This document shows, piece after piece, positions 40,917 through 52,029 of a stretch of 64,000 bases of DNA. Source of the DNA: Apostichopus parvimensis (lineage: Eukaryota > Echinodermata > Holothuroidea > Aspidochirotida > Stichopodidae); assembly GCA_000934455.1 (NCBI GenBank), contig KN883875.1:131309-195308 (forward strand), written 5' to 3'. The translations under genes and the position numbers were made by a program. The notes beneath the pieces were generated by a model. That model was not told the DNA's origin and ran no database searches. It saw only the letters and a program-made list of their open reading frames with translations. The number at the start of each line of letters is the position of its first letter. The first letter of the stretch is position 1.

Positions 40917-42105
40917 AGAGTCAATGGATGGCAAGGAGAGCAGCAACAGCATTAACCATAGTTGTTTACATATATGAACATAATATCATAAAACAAACAC
41001 AACATACGTGGCAGTAAAAGCACAGGCAGTATCTAAGTGCAATAAGTAGGATAGGTATATTATTGTGACAGGGAAAAATATCACAGTAGTATGAGGATCC
41101 CATTACCTTTGGGAATTAAGAGACAAACAGTGCTACTACTTTAGACAGTTTTTCACAGCATAACCGTCATGATGGATACATACACATATCTTGGTAATCT
41201 TTCCTGCTGCTGTACCTTATGCATATACACAGAGTCTAGCCACTTGGACCCCGAGATTTCTAGACTTGGACCTGACCGGCTAGACTCGGAGTTGGACACT
41301 GATATCGATCGACAGGACTCGACATAAAGCACCTACTGCATCTTCCACACTGTTGCAGTTTTGTTAGTCGCTATCTAAAAATGACACACACTTCAAAAGT
41401 TTCAAAAGACATGACATATCACTATAGACAGAAATGGAATAATTAATACCCATCATTATAGATAAAAGTAAACATGTGCACTCATTGAAATACATAACAG
41501 ACCCCCGAAAATATAACAACAGTTTGTGGGCTATTATGAAGAACAATGGCTAGAAGGACTGGTCATTTGGACGCAAGTTGCAGAACTTCTTCCTTGTTGA
41601 AATTACACAAATCGTATAGCATAAATTTCAAATATGGCATAAAAAATAGCCATATACTATAATAAAAAGTGTTTAAGAAAAAAATTCAATAACAAAGGTT
41701 ATATAAAAGTCATATAAGGTAAATATGTGTGTATGTTAATACGTTATGGGAAAAGTAACTGACTTTGCAGATGTACTATTTCCATTCTTAAATTAACAGT
41801 AGCTTTTTCTTCAGTAATCATTTCAGGTATGTCATCAAGATATCCATAGAGTATTAACTGATGAGGTGATACCTATAGATAGCATGTTGAAACTTAATTT
41901 GACGTTAGAAAAATAAGAAATTGGGAAATAAATCAGGAGAGACTAATGCTTTGCAAAGTGATCTTTAGCAAAATATTTGTTATGATCTTAACTGAGCAAA
42001 AATTAAAAAGACACTAGCTCTAATGTGCCACAACACAAAATTTCCAAGAATTGGCAATGCGATTGAAAGTACAAAGAGGCAGCCAATCGCTGTAACTAAC
42101 TTATC
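40917..42105. other. No gene; short GGACT-rich repeat
   Basis: At 41236-41325 there is a run of TAGACTTGGACCTGACC / TAGACTCGGAGTTGGAC / CAGGACTCGACA, similar to the GGACTTGGACTC array at 52030-52142. Otherwise AT-rich with no supported coding frame. Confidence 0.45.
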
Positions 42106-42440
42106 CAGCATATACTAGCTTGGCCCAAACCAAATGTTGGTGATTCCAGTATTCCCGTGTCCATTCTGGTCTTCCAAGTGTCAAAGCTGGAATGGACTGG
42201 GAGACTTAACACAAGTGAGCATATGTTTGCTATTGGGTATGCACTCCCATCGTGTGTCACTTCCATAGATGGTGTAGGGTGAAAACCCAATGGTGGAATA
42301 ACATCACACGCAGTTGCAAATATAAGTAATCGTTTAAAGGTAACATTGCTTTCACCCTTTGGAAAATATAAGAAACGTAGCATGAATAATTGCATGAGTG
42401 ATATTTTTACCAATTGGATCATTGTTACAGAAGCAAACAA
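42106..42440 (-). pseudogene. C-terminal lobe of a G2E3-like HECT E3 ubiquitin ligase domain
   Basis: A minus-strand frame contains DVIPPLGFHPTPSMEV, then YPIANICSLVLSLPVHSSF, then WKTRMDTGILESPTFGLG. This is the C-lobe of a HECT domain: the P..GF block, the catalytic Cys in the 'NIC' (normally T-C) position with LRLP after it, and the end 'F...M...L....GFG'. HECT ligases carry ubiquitin on that Cys before passing it to substrates. The closest type I know is the divergent G2E3-like HECT family, which is multi-copy in invertebrates and fish. The upstream part is at 42790-43067. A stop follows soon after the domain, as in HECT proteins generally. Confidence 0.7.
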
Positions 42441-42789
42441 ATTTTGTTACCATGCCACTTAAATTACTGATGCACAGTGCGGAGTATTATATTGTAATGT
42501 TGAATTAACAATTGCTTATTTACCTGGAAGTTTTAACCAATATTATGCCATTAAATAACAATTTAGATGTGACACATGTAAATCCTATGTAATAATCTTA
42601 AACTATGATAGACTGTAAAATATGTATCATCCAAAAAGGCTGGAACAAAAACAGCAGCTGGAAAATAGCAACATATGTAATGGTAGTGTACTCAAGCTGC
42701 AATCCAAATGCGATAAACATGGATCTGAAAAGAAACAGGGAGAACAGGCATATTAATTAGCTTACTTCATATAATAACATGTCATGCCA

Positions 42790-43067
42790 AGAAAGTAGGA
42801 CACTCCAAAATTGCCCTTCAACATCAATTGCCCAGTCTCTCCAGAACTAAATTATTCTGTTCTCAATGTTCCTGTTATTCAACCCACGAGGTGACAGAGA
42901 TGGAGGAAATATTTATTGTACTTTAGTGTTGTCAAGCCGCTTTTCTGGCTTGACAAAGATGCACTTAAATCCATCTGGATGTTTCCGTATGGCGGGTAAT
43001 ATACCACCTGTTTCAAGACCCTCCTTGAATCTCAAAGTAATACATGTAATTTCGTTCATTGTTGCCT
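42790..43067 (-). pseudogene. Upstream part of the same HECT-like domain
   Basis: After an acceptor (TGCCCAG|AG at 43068), the minus-strand frame reads MNEITCITLRFKEGL, ETGGILPAIRKHPDGFKCIFVKPEKRL, then FPPSLSPRGLNNRNIENRII and FWRDWAIDVEG. The GL.T.GIL.AI+KHP..F...FV.PEK pattern is a G2E3-like signature just before the C-lobe. Two in-frame stops interrupt it, so it is a pseudogene. It lies 350 bp upstream of the C-lobe piece on the same strand, consistent with exon order. The N-lobe further upstream was not recognised. Confidence 0.65.
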
Positions 43068-43943
43068 CTGGGCATTAATTAGATTCACTTAGAAATTTGT
43101 AACCAGAATCCTATGGTAAATAGGACATTTTTTGGCATACAACCATTTGCTCACCGAAAAAGCTCTACCACTCATGAAACATGCTTGGTATCGATTGTAA
43201 CACGCACCAACATTTCTAAACTATTCCAGGCTAACATACCATCGTGCCGAATTGAAAGACATTCCAATAATTCAATGCAAATTAAAAGATTGTCAGGTTT
43301 GATTCATGTGCCTCCCTTTAAAGCTATGAGCTCCAAGATAAGAATTATGTTTACTTACTCACGTTGGGTCACTATGCCATGCATGTATCAGTGGCTAAGA
43401 TCCATTCTCTTGTCAAGTGATGCAGATATTGCCTTGTAACGTAAGAACTGCCTCATAAATATTTGTCTCTTGCAGGACACACATCATGCATGCGTAGTGT
43501 ATCTACACTTTTGCACACTATAGGACAGTGCATGTTGCACGAGTGATTAAATAGCATACCGTTATCAAACAGGATTATCTATTTGGAGTTTAATTAAGCT
43601 CGATGGGTTGGGCAGAGCAAACTCAGAGGTGGGAAATCACTAAGCATCACGGCTGACAGCCGATGCAAAACTAGTAAGAAAAAATTGTGAGTTGTCATAG
43701 TACTTCCTACAAACTATTCATATGTGAGGTTCAGAATGGAACATTATTACTGATCTAATGCAGCTTGTAGTCAACCAAATAAAGAACATGTCACAGCATC
43801 CTCTACGAGTAGATCCCTGTCGGCTAATGACTTAATCTGGAGTCAAGTATGGAAAGGACATCTTAACCTTTCAGGATTTCCTGTGCAACATCCTCCAAAG
43901 TGACAGCATCTGAAATATATTGATAAAACAAACAATTTACATA
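43068..43943. other. No recognised gene
   Basis: A plus-strand open frame at 43113-43439 (108 codons) has no recognisable domain. Upstream exons of the HECT-like gene would be expected on the minus strand here but could not be identified. Confidence 0.35.
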
Positions 43944-45540
43944 GAGCGGTCATGACACGAACATTTCAATGTCCAATCTTTTTGGGGATCCATCTAAGCA
44001 TGTTCTCTAGAACTTATATCAACCAGTCTGCCATTTAAAAAGTTGATTTTTCCAGTCGAAATATGATAATTAATTTACCCTCTTCGGGGCTTCAAAAGTT
44101 CGTTCGCCCGAAAAAATTTCTAATCTCATCACGTCATGTGACGTCATGTTAGGAACACGATTTGCTCTAGCTGTTTCCTCCAAACAATGTACACGTAGGT
44201 TCACTACGTGTATATACTACGTGTACATACTACACAAACAATCGGTTACAAGTCAGTGCGAAATCCAATCTAAATTTCCCATGGAATGCCACTGAGATTA
44301 AGAACCAAATACGGCAACCGAAGTTCAAAGTGATAGTGATTCTTCACCAGGCAGTGAAATTGGCCTTTAATTAGAGTGCCCTTTCTCATATTCGAAGCAG
44401 TGAGTAAAGGCGATGATCATGCCCATATTTGAACCGAACATTGCATTCAAGGTGGACCTGAGGTGTTATTGTTAGGCATAGAACAAGTTCGAGCCTGTTA
44501 AACGAGCCGAACTTGAAACTGAAGAATGTTTCATTGAAACATGGAAGGTGTAAATTTACAACAAATATAACCATAGCTGTACATGGTTTAACTGTTTGTT
44601 ATTGTGGATATCATGGGCCCACATTAATACATTTGGACTTTCATAAAAAAAAAATCAAGCATTACAGATACATAGTCTACCGTCAGAAGGTGAATGGTGC
44701 TGGGCGTTCCTAGCAAGACACGTCAGGGTTGTGTTACCATCATTTGCAGTCCAAAGGAGCAGAAAATTGTGATTTTCCAGCCAATGGTCTCAAGTCAGTG
44801 TTTGAATTACTTTGTAGTTTACTAATTTAACATATTTTTCTCTTTACATTGGTTTCAGTTTATTTGTTTATTTATGTCGATTTTACTAACTCATGTCACC
44901 AACTTGCTGCCATGCAACCATCATGACCATTGTAGTGCCAGGAGAAAACTCAATTGTATAGGAAGCACCTTTTCTATTTTACGATTGTGTTGGATTATCA
45001 ATGCGTCAGGGTTCCCTCAGTGTTGATTTATTGAGATTCAAAGACTTTAATTTACGATGAAATGCTCATTTTCCAGACCCAACATGAACAATAAAAAAAA
45101 GGCATATTTTTAAGCATTTGGACACATGTATTGGCGTGAACATGATGTCATGTAATATGTGCATAAGGAACGGTGATTGACCTTTTTAGGAGCATTTACC
45201 TCCAAGACATGTTTGCTTCGTACCTTTAATCTGGACGCCAAAATATCCATATCTCTAATGATATTTGACAGAAGGTCACAATACAGACCAATGGAGGCAG
45301 CTCTTCAATGTTTAGACTTTGTTTCTGCAGCAGCAGGTGGTTTGTTTTATAATTTTTCTTCAGAAACTCAGCAGTACACCCTGTTAATGGTTTTCGATTG
45401 TTTTAGTGTGTGTGGTGCTGTGTTTCACGTTGCGCGTCAGTGTTGTACGTGTCGTCGTGCAGTGTTTCTTGGTTTAAATTACCCTTTATTCTATTTACTT
45501 CTGGTTTATTGTAATTCATTAGTCAGTAGTGTGAAACCTC
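43944..45540 (+). mobile_element. Partial copy (copy A) of the TTAA/P2X7-ballast transposon family
   Basis: Starts with AGCGGTCATGACACGAAC, a worn version of the end of copy B (46231), and follows copy B collinearly through the shared GTTCGTTCGCCC and CATGTGACGTCAT landmarks, the N-terminal coding part, the ballast-domain end, and the TCCAAGACATGTTTGC segment, to about 45540, where the similarity stops. No TTAA or right end was found. The coding parts are more decayed than in copy B. It lies 690 bp from copy B in the same orientation, either as an independent insertion or a local duplication. Confidence 0.7.
44664..44760 (+). pseudogene. P2X7-C-terminus-like domain end in copy A
   Basis: Two overlapping frames give YRYIVYRQKV and, after one shift, WCWAFLARHVRVVLPSFAVQRSRK. 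The pattern RY..YRQ...W...LA+H.RVVLPSCAV..I+ is the C-terminal part of the P2X7 'ballast'-type domain. The conserved Cys after LPS is Phe here, so a key residue is lost. The longer copy of the same stretch is at 47032-47201. Confidence 0.55.
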
Positions 45541-46230
45541 AAGATTCTAGGCACGTATGGTAGGAATGGCATTCAAAAAGAACACAAGGTACTTTCGGAG
45601 AAAAGTGACGCAATAAAGAGCCTGGGCACAAAGAAACAAAGAACCAAATTACTGATGATCTGCTCTTAACACCAGTGCCCGTATAGGTGTGTATCATGAT
45701 TCCCCTACAAGGGGAACATACTGCTACACACGATCTGAGCTAAAATGCCACTCATCATGTATATGCACCATCACGGATGTAATGACGGTTTTCACAAGTT
45801 TTGTGAGAATAACAATTAATGTAGAGAGCTCCTGAGATTTAACCTGCGTGAACAGTGTAGCAGTCTCATGTGAAACCATGGTTCATAAAATATATTTACT
45901 AACACATTTTATAGAGGCTCATCAGTTTCATTGTTAGCCCCGTTATCAGTCAAACCTTATCAGTCAAACATTCTTAGAATCGGCCCTGGTATATACACAC
46001 ATCAATGCATCATTATGTAACATTTGGATGATACATGTTTCTCAATGTTCCTCAACTGCCACCCTAGGGTAGTAGTTAGGTAGTATCTTTATGTCATAGG
46101 ATTTCATCTTCCCGATAAAATGAATGCATAGTGCTGTACTCAATGTGCCAGGTGAATCTACCCAACAGTGCTTTGTAAATGTACCACATTTGTGCATGCC
46201 CTAAGTTACACCCAGATGTTAAATAGTTAA
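45541..46230. other. Spacer between copies A and B
   Basis: No coding support. TTAA at 46227-46230 is the left target duplicate of copy B. Confidence 0.5.
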
Positions 46231-46561
46231 AGTGGCCATGACACGAAACTTTCAACATCCTGTCTTTTTGGGATCCATCTAAGCATGTTCTCTTGACCAT
46301 GTATCAACCATTCTGCTAGTTAAAAACTTGATTTTCCTTTCGAAAATTGAGAATTAATTTACCCTCTTCGGGCTTGAAAAGTTCGTTCGCCCCAAAACTT
46401 TGCTAATCTCATGACGTCATGTGACGTCATCTTAGGAACACGATTTGCTCTCGCTGAGATCCTCCGAACATATACCATACTTACACTACGACAAGTGTTC
46501 ATAAATACACAAAACAATCAATAACAAGTCGGCGCGAAATCAAATCTAAATTTCCCGTGGA

Positions 46562-46847
46562 ATGTCAGATTTAGAACCAAATGTGGCAACCGAAGTTCAA
46601 AGTGATAGTGGTTTTTCACCAGGCAGTGAAATTGGGCTAGAATTAGAATGCCCTTTCTCATATTCGAAGCAGAGAGTTAAGGTGATGATCATGCCAATAT
46701 TGAACCGAACGTTGAGGGTGGACCTGAGGTGTTACTGTTAGGCATAGAACCGTATCAGTTCGAGCCTGTTAAACGAGCCAAAATTGAAGCTCCACAACAT
46801 ATCGAAGAAGAAACCCATCGAAACTATTGCAGGGAACATACAACGTG
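46562..46847 (+). pseudogene. First exon of the P2X7-ballast-type gene in copy B
   Basis: ATG at 46562 opens MSDLEPNVATEVQSDSGFS..., and after one frame shift the exon continues with VLLLGIEPYQFEPVKRAKIE and ends at a donor (ACGTG|GTAAGA). The phrase I(E)PYQFEPE-like before a charged linker is what precedes the cysteine-rich ballast domain in invertebrate proteins of this type; compare ESYLFEPEYSEEE at the start of the gene at 54910-55299. The frame break makes it non-functional as written. Copy A has the same exon in worse condition near 44285-44520. Confidence 0.6.
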
Positions 46848-46895
46848 GTAAGAATTTATTAACAAAGCATTTGAAAACAAAATCCAGTCCATTTT

Positions 46896-46960
46896 GTGCA
46901 TGTGTTGTTGGAATTTGCGGAAATGCCTAAACCATAGTGTGCGTTGTGTTACGGTGACTT
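46896..46960 (+). pseudogene. Cys-rich start of the ballast domain in copy B
   Basis: After an acceptor (AAAATCCAG) the phase set by the previous donor gives TCPFCACVVGICGNA then a stop. The C..C.C....C spacing with GICGN resembles the WC.CG.C..M opening of the zinc-binding P2X7 C-terminal domain. Most of the middle of the domain is missing between here and 47032. Confidence 0.4.
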
Positions 46961-47031
46961 ACAACTATAGAATCCTTACAACCCATATGTACAGTGTGTT
47001 GGCTATGTATTCATATATGTACAGTACAGGC

Positions 47032-47201
47032 AGTACAGATACACAGCCTACGGTCAACAGGTTCAAAGGTGGTGGGGGTTCCTAGCAAGACACGCCAGGG
47101 TTGTGCTACCATGATGTACAGTCCAAAGGATCAAAAGTGAGTTTCCAGCCAATGGTCAAATCACTGGATTCAAGTTGCCAGGAGAAAACTCAATTGTATA
47201 G
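47032..47201 (+). pseudogene. P2X7-C-terminus-like domain end in copy B
   Basis: The frame YRYTAYGQQVQRWWGFL, ARHARVVLP, (stop) CTVQRIKSEFPANGQITGF, ending at TAG 47199-47201. This is the hallmark end of the domain: AYRQ...W..G.L....R.V+PSC.V..I+..FP...G...GF. One TGA replaces the Ser codon before the Cys. The vertebrate counterpart is the intracellular C-terminal zinc/ballast domain of the P2X7 receptor; in invertebrates the domain occurs without the channel (family knowledge). There is no transmembrane segment here, so a channel is not implied. Confidence 0.65.
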
Positions 47202-48616
47202 GAAGCCTTGGTTGAGAAATCCCTCCAGAAACACCTTTTCTATTCTACGATTGTGTTCGATTATCAAACCGTCAGGGTTCCCTCAGTGTTGATATATTGA
47301 AATTCAAGACTTTTAATTAAGGATGAAATGGTTATTTTCCAGACCCAACATCAACAATGAAAGAAAAGGCATGTTTTGAAGCATTTGGAGTTTTGGACAC
47401 ATGTATTGGCGTGACCGTGATGTCGTATAATATGTGCATAAGTGAACGGGCATTGACCTTTTCAGGAGCATTTACCTCCCAGACATGTTTGCTTTGTACC
47501 TTTAATCTGGAAGCCAAAATATCCATATCTCCAATGATATTTGACAGAAAGTCATAATAAAGACCAATGGAGGCAGCAGAACTCTTGAATGTTTAGACTT
47601 TGTTTCTTCAGCAGCAGGTGGTTTGTTTTACAATCTTTCTCCAGAAACTAAGCAGTGCACCCTGTCAATGGCCTCCGATTGTTTTAATCCGTGTGATGCT
47701 GTTTCACGTTGCACGTATGTGTTTTACGTGTGGTCGTGTGTGGCTAACATTGCTGCATGTGAGTTGTGTCGTGCAGTGTTTCTTGTTTTAAATTTCCCTT
47801 TATTCTATTTGCTTCTGGTTTACTCTAATCAATTTCTCACAACAACGATTGATGGCGATGGACATGCATCTGTTTTGTAGGCTTAAAGCCAAACATTTCA
47901 TGTAAGTTGTTTTTCCTTAAACCTACTTTGATGTCGCACATTAAATCAGTGTAATTTAAGAATGATATTGTCTTTGGAAAGTACAGTTTTATTTTATGTC
48001 ATATAATACAATGATTGTTGTTCATTTTGGCATAGTCACAGGCTTGTTCCGATTGTCCAGAATGACTGTCTACAACTGATATTGAATAAACTTTGTTCAA
48101 CGATTTAAGATTTCAACTACGTTGTGTGAATTTTTGTATCTGTGACTGTTTCAAATAAATCTCTGTTAGATTTAAAAACCCCTTTGGAATATAATCTGTT
48201 TAACTACTTCCTTTGACCCATATGTATTACCCCCACTCCCTCCCCAACAAAAAATTGGTATTCCTGGAATACGAATACGAAATATTATTGCCATAACAAA
48301 CTGATCCAGCATGTTCCAGAAATAAACTGGGGCTTTGAGATTTTTCACAAGACGATGCAACCCATCCCTTTTGAAGCTAACCTCATAGCTTAGTACTACA
48401 CAATAGGGCAATGAAGGGTGTGCTAATTTAGATGATACAGCAAAAACTCTTCGTCTATTGCGACTTCAGTGTAGTAACGTTAATACTAGTGCTTGACGGC
48501 GCTTCCTCCTATGGATCGCCACTTGTCCCACTGGAGGTTTCCTGTTCCCTGATCTGGTCTTCTGAGTTTTTAATGTGGGGTACTTGCTAGGAACAACGAC
48601 TCGTTATGTCGACCCG
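47202..48616. other. Middle of copy B, unassigned
   Basis: The part 47202-47830 is shared with copy A (44930-45545), including a plus-strand text GAFTSQTCLLCTFNLEAKIS. It is most likely the decayed 3' part of the two convergent genes, but I could not recognise the transposase core. An ORF on the minus strand at 48172-48411 has no known match. Confidence 0.4.
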
Positions 48617-48835
48617 TTAAAAGCCCATTTGTTTTATTTCATAAGAAAAGGAGTGATCGTGTTCTGTTTCCGTGAAGTGTTCGCTACATATGGAGCTGTA
48701 TACTGGCTGAAGTGAAATCGGCGCTGGTGTTCTGCAATAACATGGCCATAATCGCTGTATATTTGCGTCCTTCGGCCATCGATGAAGGCTAATTGCGTGG
48801 GTTATAACATTACTGCAGCCCCCAACAACACAACG
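48617..48835 (-). pseudogene. THAP zinc-finger domain of copy B
   Basis: The minus-strand frame has RCVVGGCSN, then ISLHRWPKDANIQRLWPCYCR, then YSSICSEHFTETEHDHS. All four zinc ligands of the C2CH THAP fold are visible (C..GGC and CSEH), along with the conserved P (WPKD) and W; the distal AVPF motif is not seen. THAP fingers bind DNA sequence-specifically and form the N-terminus of P-element and Kolobok transposases. The frame ends at a stop after the finger, and a linker with further stops follows (IREQETSSGTSGD). Confidence 0.75.
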
Positions 48836-49169
48836 GACCGGCAGTTCTCTCGGATATTTGACATGTTGTAAAACTTGAAATTTCTAACGATACAGTGTAA
48901 TACAGTGGTTGTTCTCTCAGTGTAAATGTGCGTGTATGTGTGACGGTATGATCGTCGCGCATCCGGTGCATGCATGTGCTTGGCACCTGTGTTCTTAATA
49001 TGACGTCATCGTTGTCTTGTTTTGAAATAACATTTTTCAGAAACGTTAATTTGTAATGAGTCCTTGAGGTTTTGAAGGTGATGAGAATAGTTTCGAACAT
49101 AGATTTTCTCATAGATTCAGAGGAAGTAACTCTCGATTAGTTGGATGTTTCATGTCATGGCCCCTTTAA

Positions 49170-49760
49170 GGATTTATCTTAACCGATGTTAAAAGATGTG
49201 ACTTACAGACTGGTGCAGTACAAGTTTGGTCAACAGCAATTTTTTCATGATTCCTTGCCAGAGGCGGGGGGAATCAATGCAATGGTGATTAAGTAGCATT
49301 ATGAAACTGCTTTATCACCATAAACACTGTACCAGTACTAAATGTGGGCCCTCCGCATGAATTTTGTAAGTAGAAATAGTCTCACACTCACCTATCATGA
49401 TCACTAGGCTCCTGAAAGATTGAACCCGGTCATCATCCTCTACCAGCGGATTTTCCTAAATATTTTGATAAAAGATCCAAAATTTATCTTAAAAACAGGT
49501 ATGTCATTCCCAAGCTTGCATGAAATTAAGTATTCAAGCTTCATCCTTCCACTTGTGCATATTGAAAGCTGAATCACTGACAAGCAGGTCATTTGCAGTT
49601 GTTGATGTTTCACTTTAATATCATCATAACAACATCTTGTAAAGAGATTTCACAACAATTCAATCTACTACAAGTCCCCTGAATATCATGAACAATAATA
49701 ACTGATTTTCACTAAATTATTGTATATATTAGTTTAAAATATTATTTGGCAATCATTTAA
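49170..49760. other. Spacer between transposons B and C
   Basis: 590 bp of AT-rich sequence without a supported gene. TTAA at 49757-49760 is the left target duplicate of transposon C. Confidence 0.5.
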
Positions 49761-49773
49761 AGGAGAAATAAAC
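49761..49773 (+). repeat. Left terminal inverted repeat of transposon C
   Basis: AGGAGAAATAAAC, directly preceded by TTAA. The next ten bases on the two sides are only weakly similar. Confidence 0.85.
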
Positions 49774-49868
49774 TTTGGGTTTTGCAGTGCACATGCGATA
49801 GGGGATAATTTTCTCATTCCATTTTTGTAATAACTAATCAAAATAAAGTTCCCCTGAATTTTACGCGA

Positions 49869-50175
49869 ATGTCCCAAATATTTTTTTTTACCCATGGAAT
49901 AAAATATCCAGAAAAGAGGGAACTTTCACTGAGGTGGCTGAACAATATTGGGACCGGACACACGATCGATAGGTTCAACTTTGGGAAACACAAAGTTGTG
50001 TGCGAGGACCGTTTTCGGCCAGAATGCTTTGAAGAGGATCTTCGTGCCTGATTGGTGGGAGAAACTCCCTGAAAAAAATTAAAACCAGATGCGGTGCCAG
50101 AGGTTTTTGTTCACCGAGAACCGAGAGGAGACGCTGCTCGGTCGAATCGAGCCTTGAAAAGGTCTCTAAAAAAAA
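49869..50175 (+). pseudogene. THAP-domain exon of the transposon C transposase
   Basis: The frame from 49869 has KYPEKRELSLRWLNNIG, then VVCEDRFRPECFEEDL. After one shift at about 50050 it continues LKPDAVPEVFVHRE-like (KPDAVPEVFVHREPRGD) to a donor (AAAAAAG|GTAAGT context, exon end 50175). The 'R..W', 'VC..HF...CFE.DL' and 'LKPDAVP..F' blocks identify a THAP finger; the last is its AVPF-type end. The zinc-ligand His of the C-x2-H pair is Arg here, and the first Cys pair is not found upstream, so the finger cannot fold normally. Confidence 0.72.
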
Positions 50176-51606
50176 GTAAGTTGGCCCAGCCTATCTAACG
50201 AAGTAACCTAGGCTAGACTACGCTATGTGCAGTAATATCTTTATCCTGGCCTAGCCTAACTAAGGCCATCGCTACTTGCGTGCCTTCCACTGCAGTTAAG
50301 CAATACCCATTGCCTGTCAAACAAGAGAACCTAATGATAAAATCGCCCACATCGATCCAAGCTACCAACGCGATAACTTGGTTTTTGGTCCTCTTTTTAT
50401 AACTTTCAATTTTAGGGTTCTGGTTGAAAGATTTTCATGAAGGCGAAGGGGATTAACATTAAAACTTGCATGGTTACAAATTTTATCAGAATGTTCATGA
50501 TGACGTAGCCCAGCCTAATTGTAGTGAAGAAACATGGTGAAAGCATTTGAAGTGCATACACAAGCAAATGCTTAGCCTAACCAGTTGTGGGCTAGGTTAC
50601 TCTAAACTTGTACACTACAGAACAGTTTCAAGCATGTACATACATATTTTATTTTACTCTATGAATTTAAAACAGTGACTCAGTGAAGTGGAATAGGTCC
50701 CAGTAGAAGTAAAAGCACATTTATAGAGTGTTCATACAGGATCCCCAAAAAATATTTAAGAAGTTGAAGCATAGGTACAACCAGCACATGAATAACCCCA
50801 TGAATAAAATACTGTACCCTTTGAAATATCTTAAGCGAAGTTTGAACTACCTTTACTGCCAGCCTTATTTCTGGTATACACTGCTTTAAATGTTTCTTGA
50901 CAGGTATATATATATGATTTTTTTGGCTTCATTATTTAATAAACACAGTACCACATCCCTGTACTGAAGTTCCTAAAGTTACTGTTTGCAACAGGAGTCT
51001 GTTGTGGGAAAATTTTCCCCTCAGATATAAACTTAATTAGATTTCTTCTTCAGAGCTTCCTCTCAAGTTTCAACCTGCCTCCTACTTATTACACACTTGA
51101 TGTAACAAGGTCTGTTGACCTTTTCATAACCATGACTGACTTTATCAAGGTGTTATGCAATCACTAAGCCTGACAAGAAAGACTCTTTATCTTCACACCT
51201 TTGGTATCCAAGCAAAGGCTCTTATTCTTGTGTGGTTTTAAACACCAAAACAGTTAGTTAGTGTTTGGATGACTAGTACGAAAGTATACCTATTCCCTTC
51301 AGGCCATCATTGCAGTGTCATAGTCAGGGGAATGTTTGGGGTCAGGGGTGTGGGGGCTTGGAGTGCCACTCGCCTCACTCAAAATTGCCCTGTAGCACAT
51401 TCTTGTCTCCCAAATTTCCTACTGATGTATCGAAAATAACATGTATTTAATATTTTTCCTCCTTCAAGATGTTTATTGCCATCCCTTACCCCATGCCAAA
51501 AAAAGGTACAGATATGAACATTCTATACATACAATAGAATAAAAGGGGTACATATTTGATGTTTATTATGTACACTGTAATTGCTTGCTTTTGTTTTTCA
51601 TGTTAG
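50176..51606. other. Presumed intron of the transposon C transposase
   Basis: AT-rich, no coding signal, bounded by the GTAAGT donor at 50176 and a TTCATGTTAG acceptor at 51606. Confidence 0.5.
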
Positions 51607-51741
51607 GATGTTGCTAGCTTGCTTGACCCGGAGGGGATTGATAGCACAATACCAAGCACGTCAGGAACACCACCACCTGCAAAAAGAAAAACTACAGAGC
51701 AGTCAGTTTGGAGCCGAGCTCATATGATTTTAGAGTTTACC
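51607..51741 (+). pseudogene. Linker exon of the transposon C transposase
   Basis: After the acceptor, the plus-strand frame reads DVASLLDPEGIDSTIPSTSG then TPPPAKRKTTEQSVWSRAH, a basic, low-complexity linker of the type between THAP finger and catalytic domain. It runs to a TAG at 51739-51741; no donor is obvious before it. Confidence 0.5.
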
Positions 51742-52029
51742 TAGTCATGGGCGCAGATCCTTGGGGGCAGCGGGGACATGTACCCCCCCCCCCGCCACTT
51801 TTTGGACTGGAGGGGACATAACACAAAATGTCCCCCTATTTTATGCTACAAAGTTACATAACATCTCACCATTTTGCATCTAAGCACCCTTCAATATACA
51901 AAAGTCCTCAAAGGGGAGGGGCGCCCCCCTTATACCCCTTCCCCAGTTGTTGCTAGAAAGTTACAAAAACTCTCACCATTTTGCATCTATAGGCACTTTT
52001 CCTTTGACAAAAAAAAAAATCACATTTTA

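Larger units (their letters stand above)
46231..49165. mobile_element. TTAA-flanked transposon, copy B (Kolobok-like, THAP + P2X7-ballast genes)
   Basis: The ends are inverse: AGTGGCCATGACACGAAAC at 46231 and, reversed, AGGGGCCATGACATGAAAC at 49165, about 23 of 26 bp matching. TTAA lies directly outside both (46227-46230, 49166-49169), the target duplication known for Kolobok and piggyBac superfamilies. Reading rightwards from the left end is a gene ending in a P2X7-ballast-like domain; reading leftwards from the right end is a THAP zinc-finger domain. A THAP finger with TTAA fits Kolobok better than piggyBac. The DDE core was not recognised, so this copy is probably internally shortened and non-autonomous. 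Length 2.94 kb. Confidence 0.82.

Noticed and set aside
43113-43439. 108-codon plus-strand frame
   Set aside because: No recognisable domain; lies where upstream exons of the minus-strand HECT-like gene would be expected.
45177-45563. 128-codon plus-strand frame in copy A
   Set aside because: The matching stretch in copy B is broken in several places and no domain is recognised; probably non-coding remnant, kept only as part of the element.
49869-50175. A host THAP transcription factor
   Set aside because: The exon lies within TTAA-flanked inverted repeats and is followed by a transposase core; a zinc ligand is lost.
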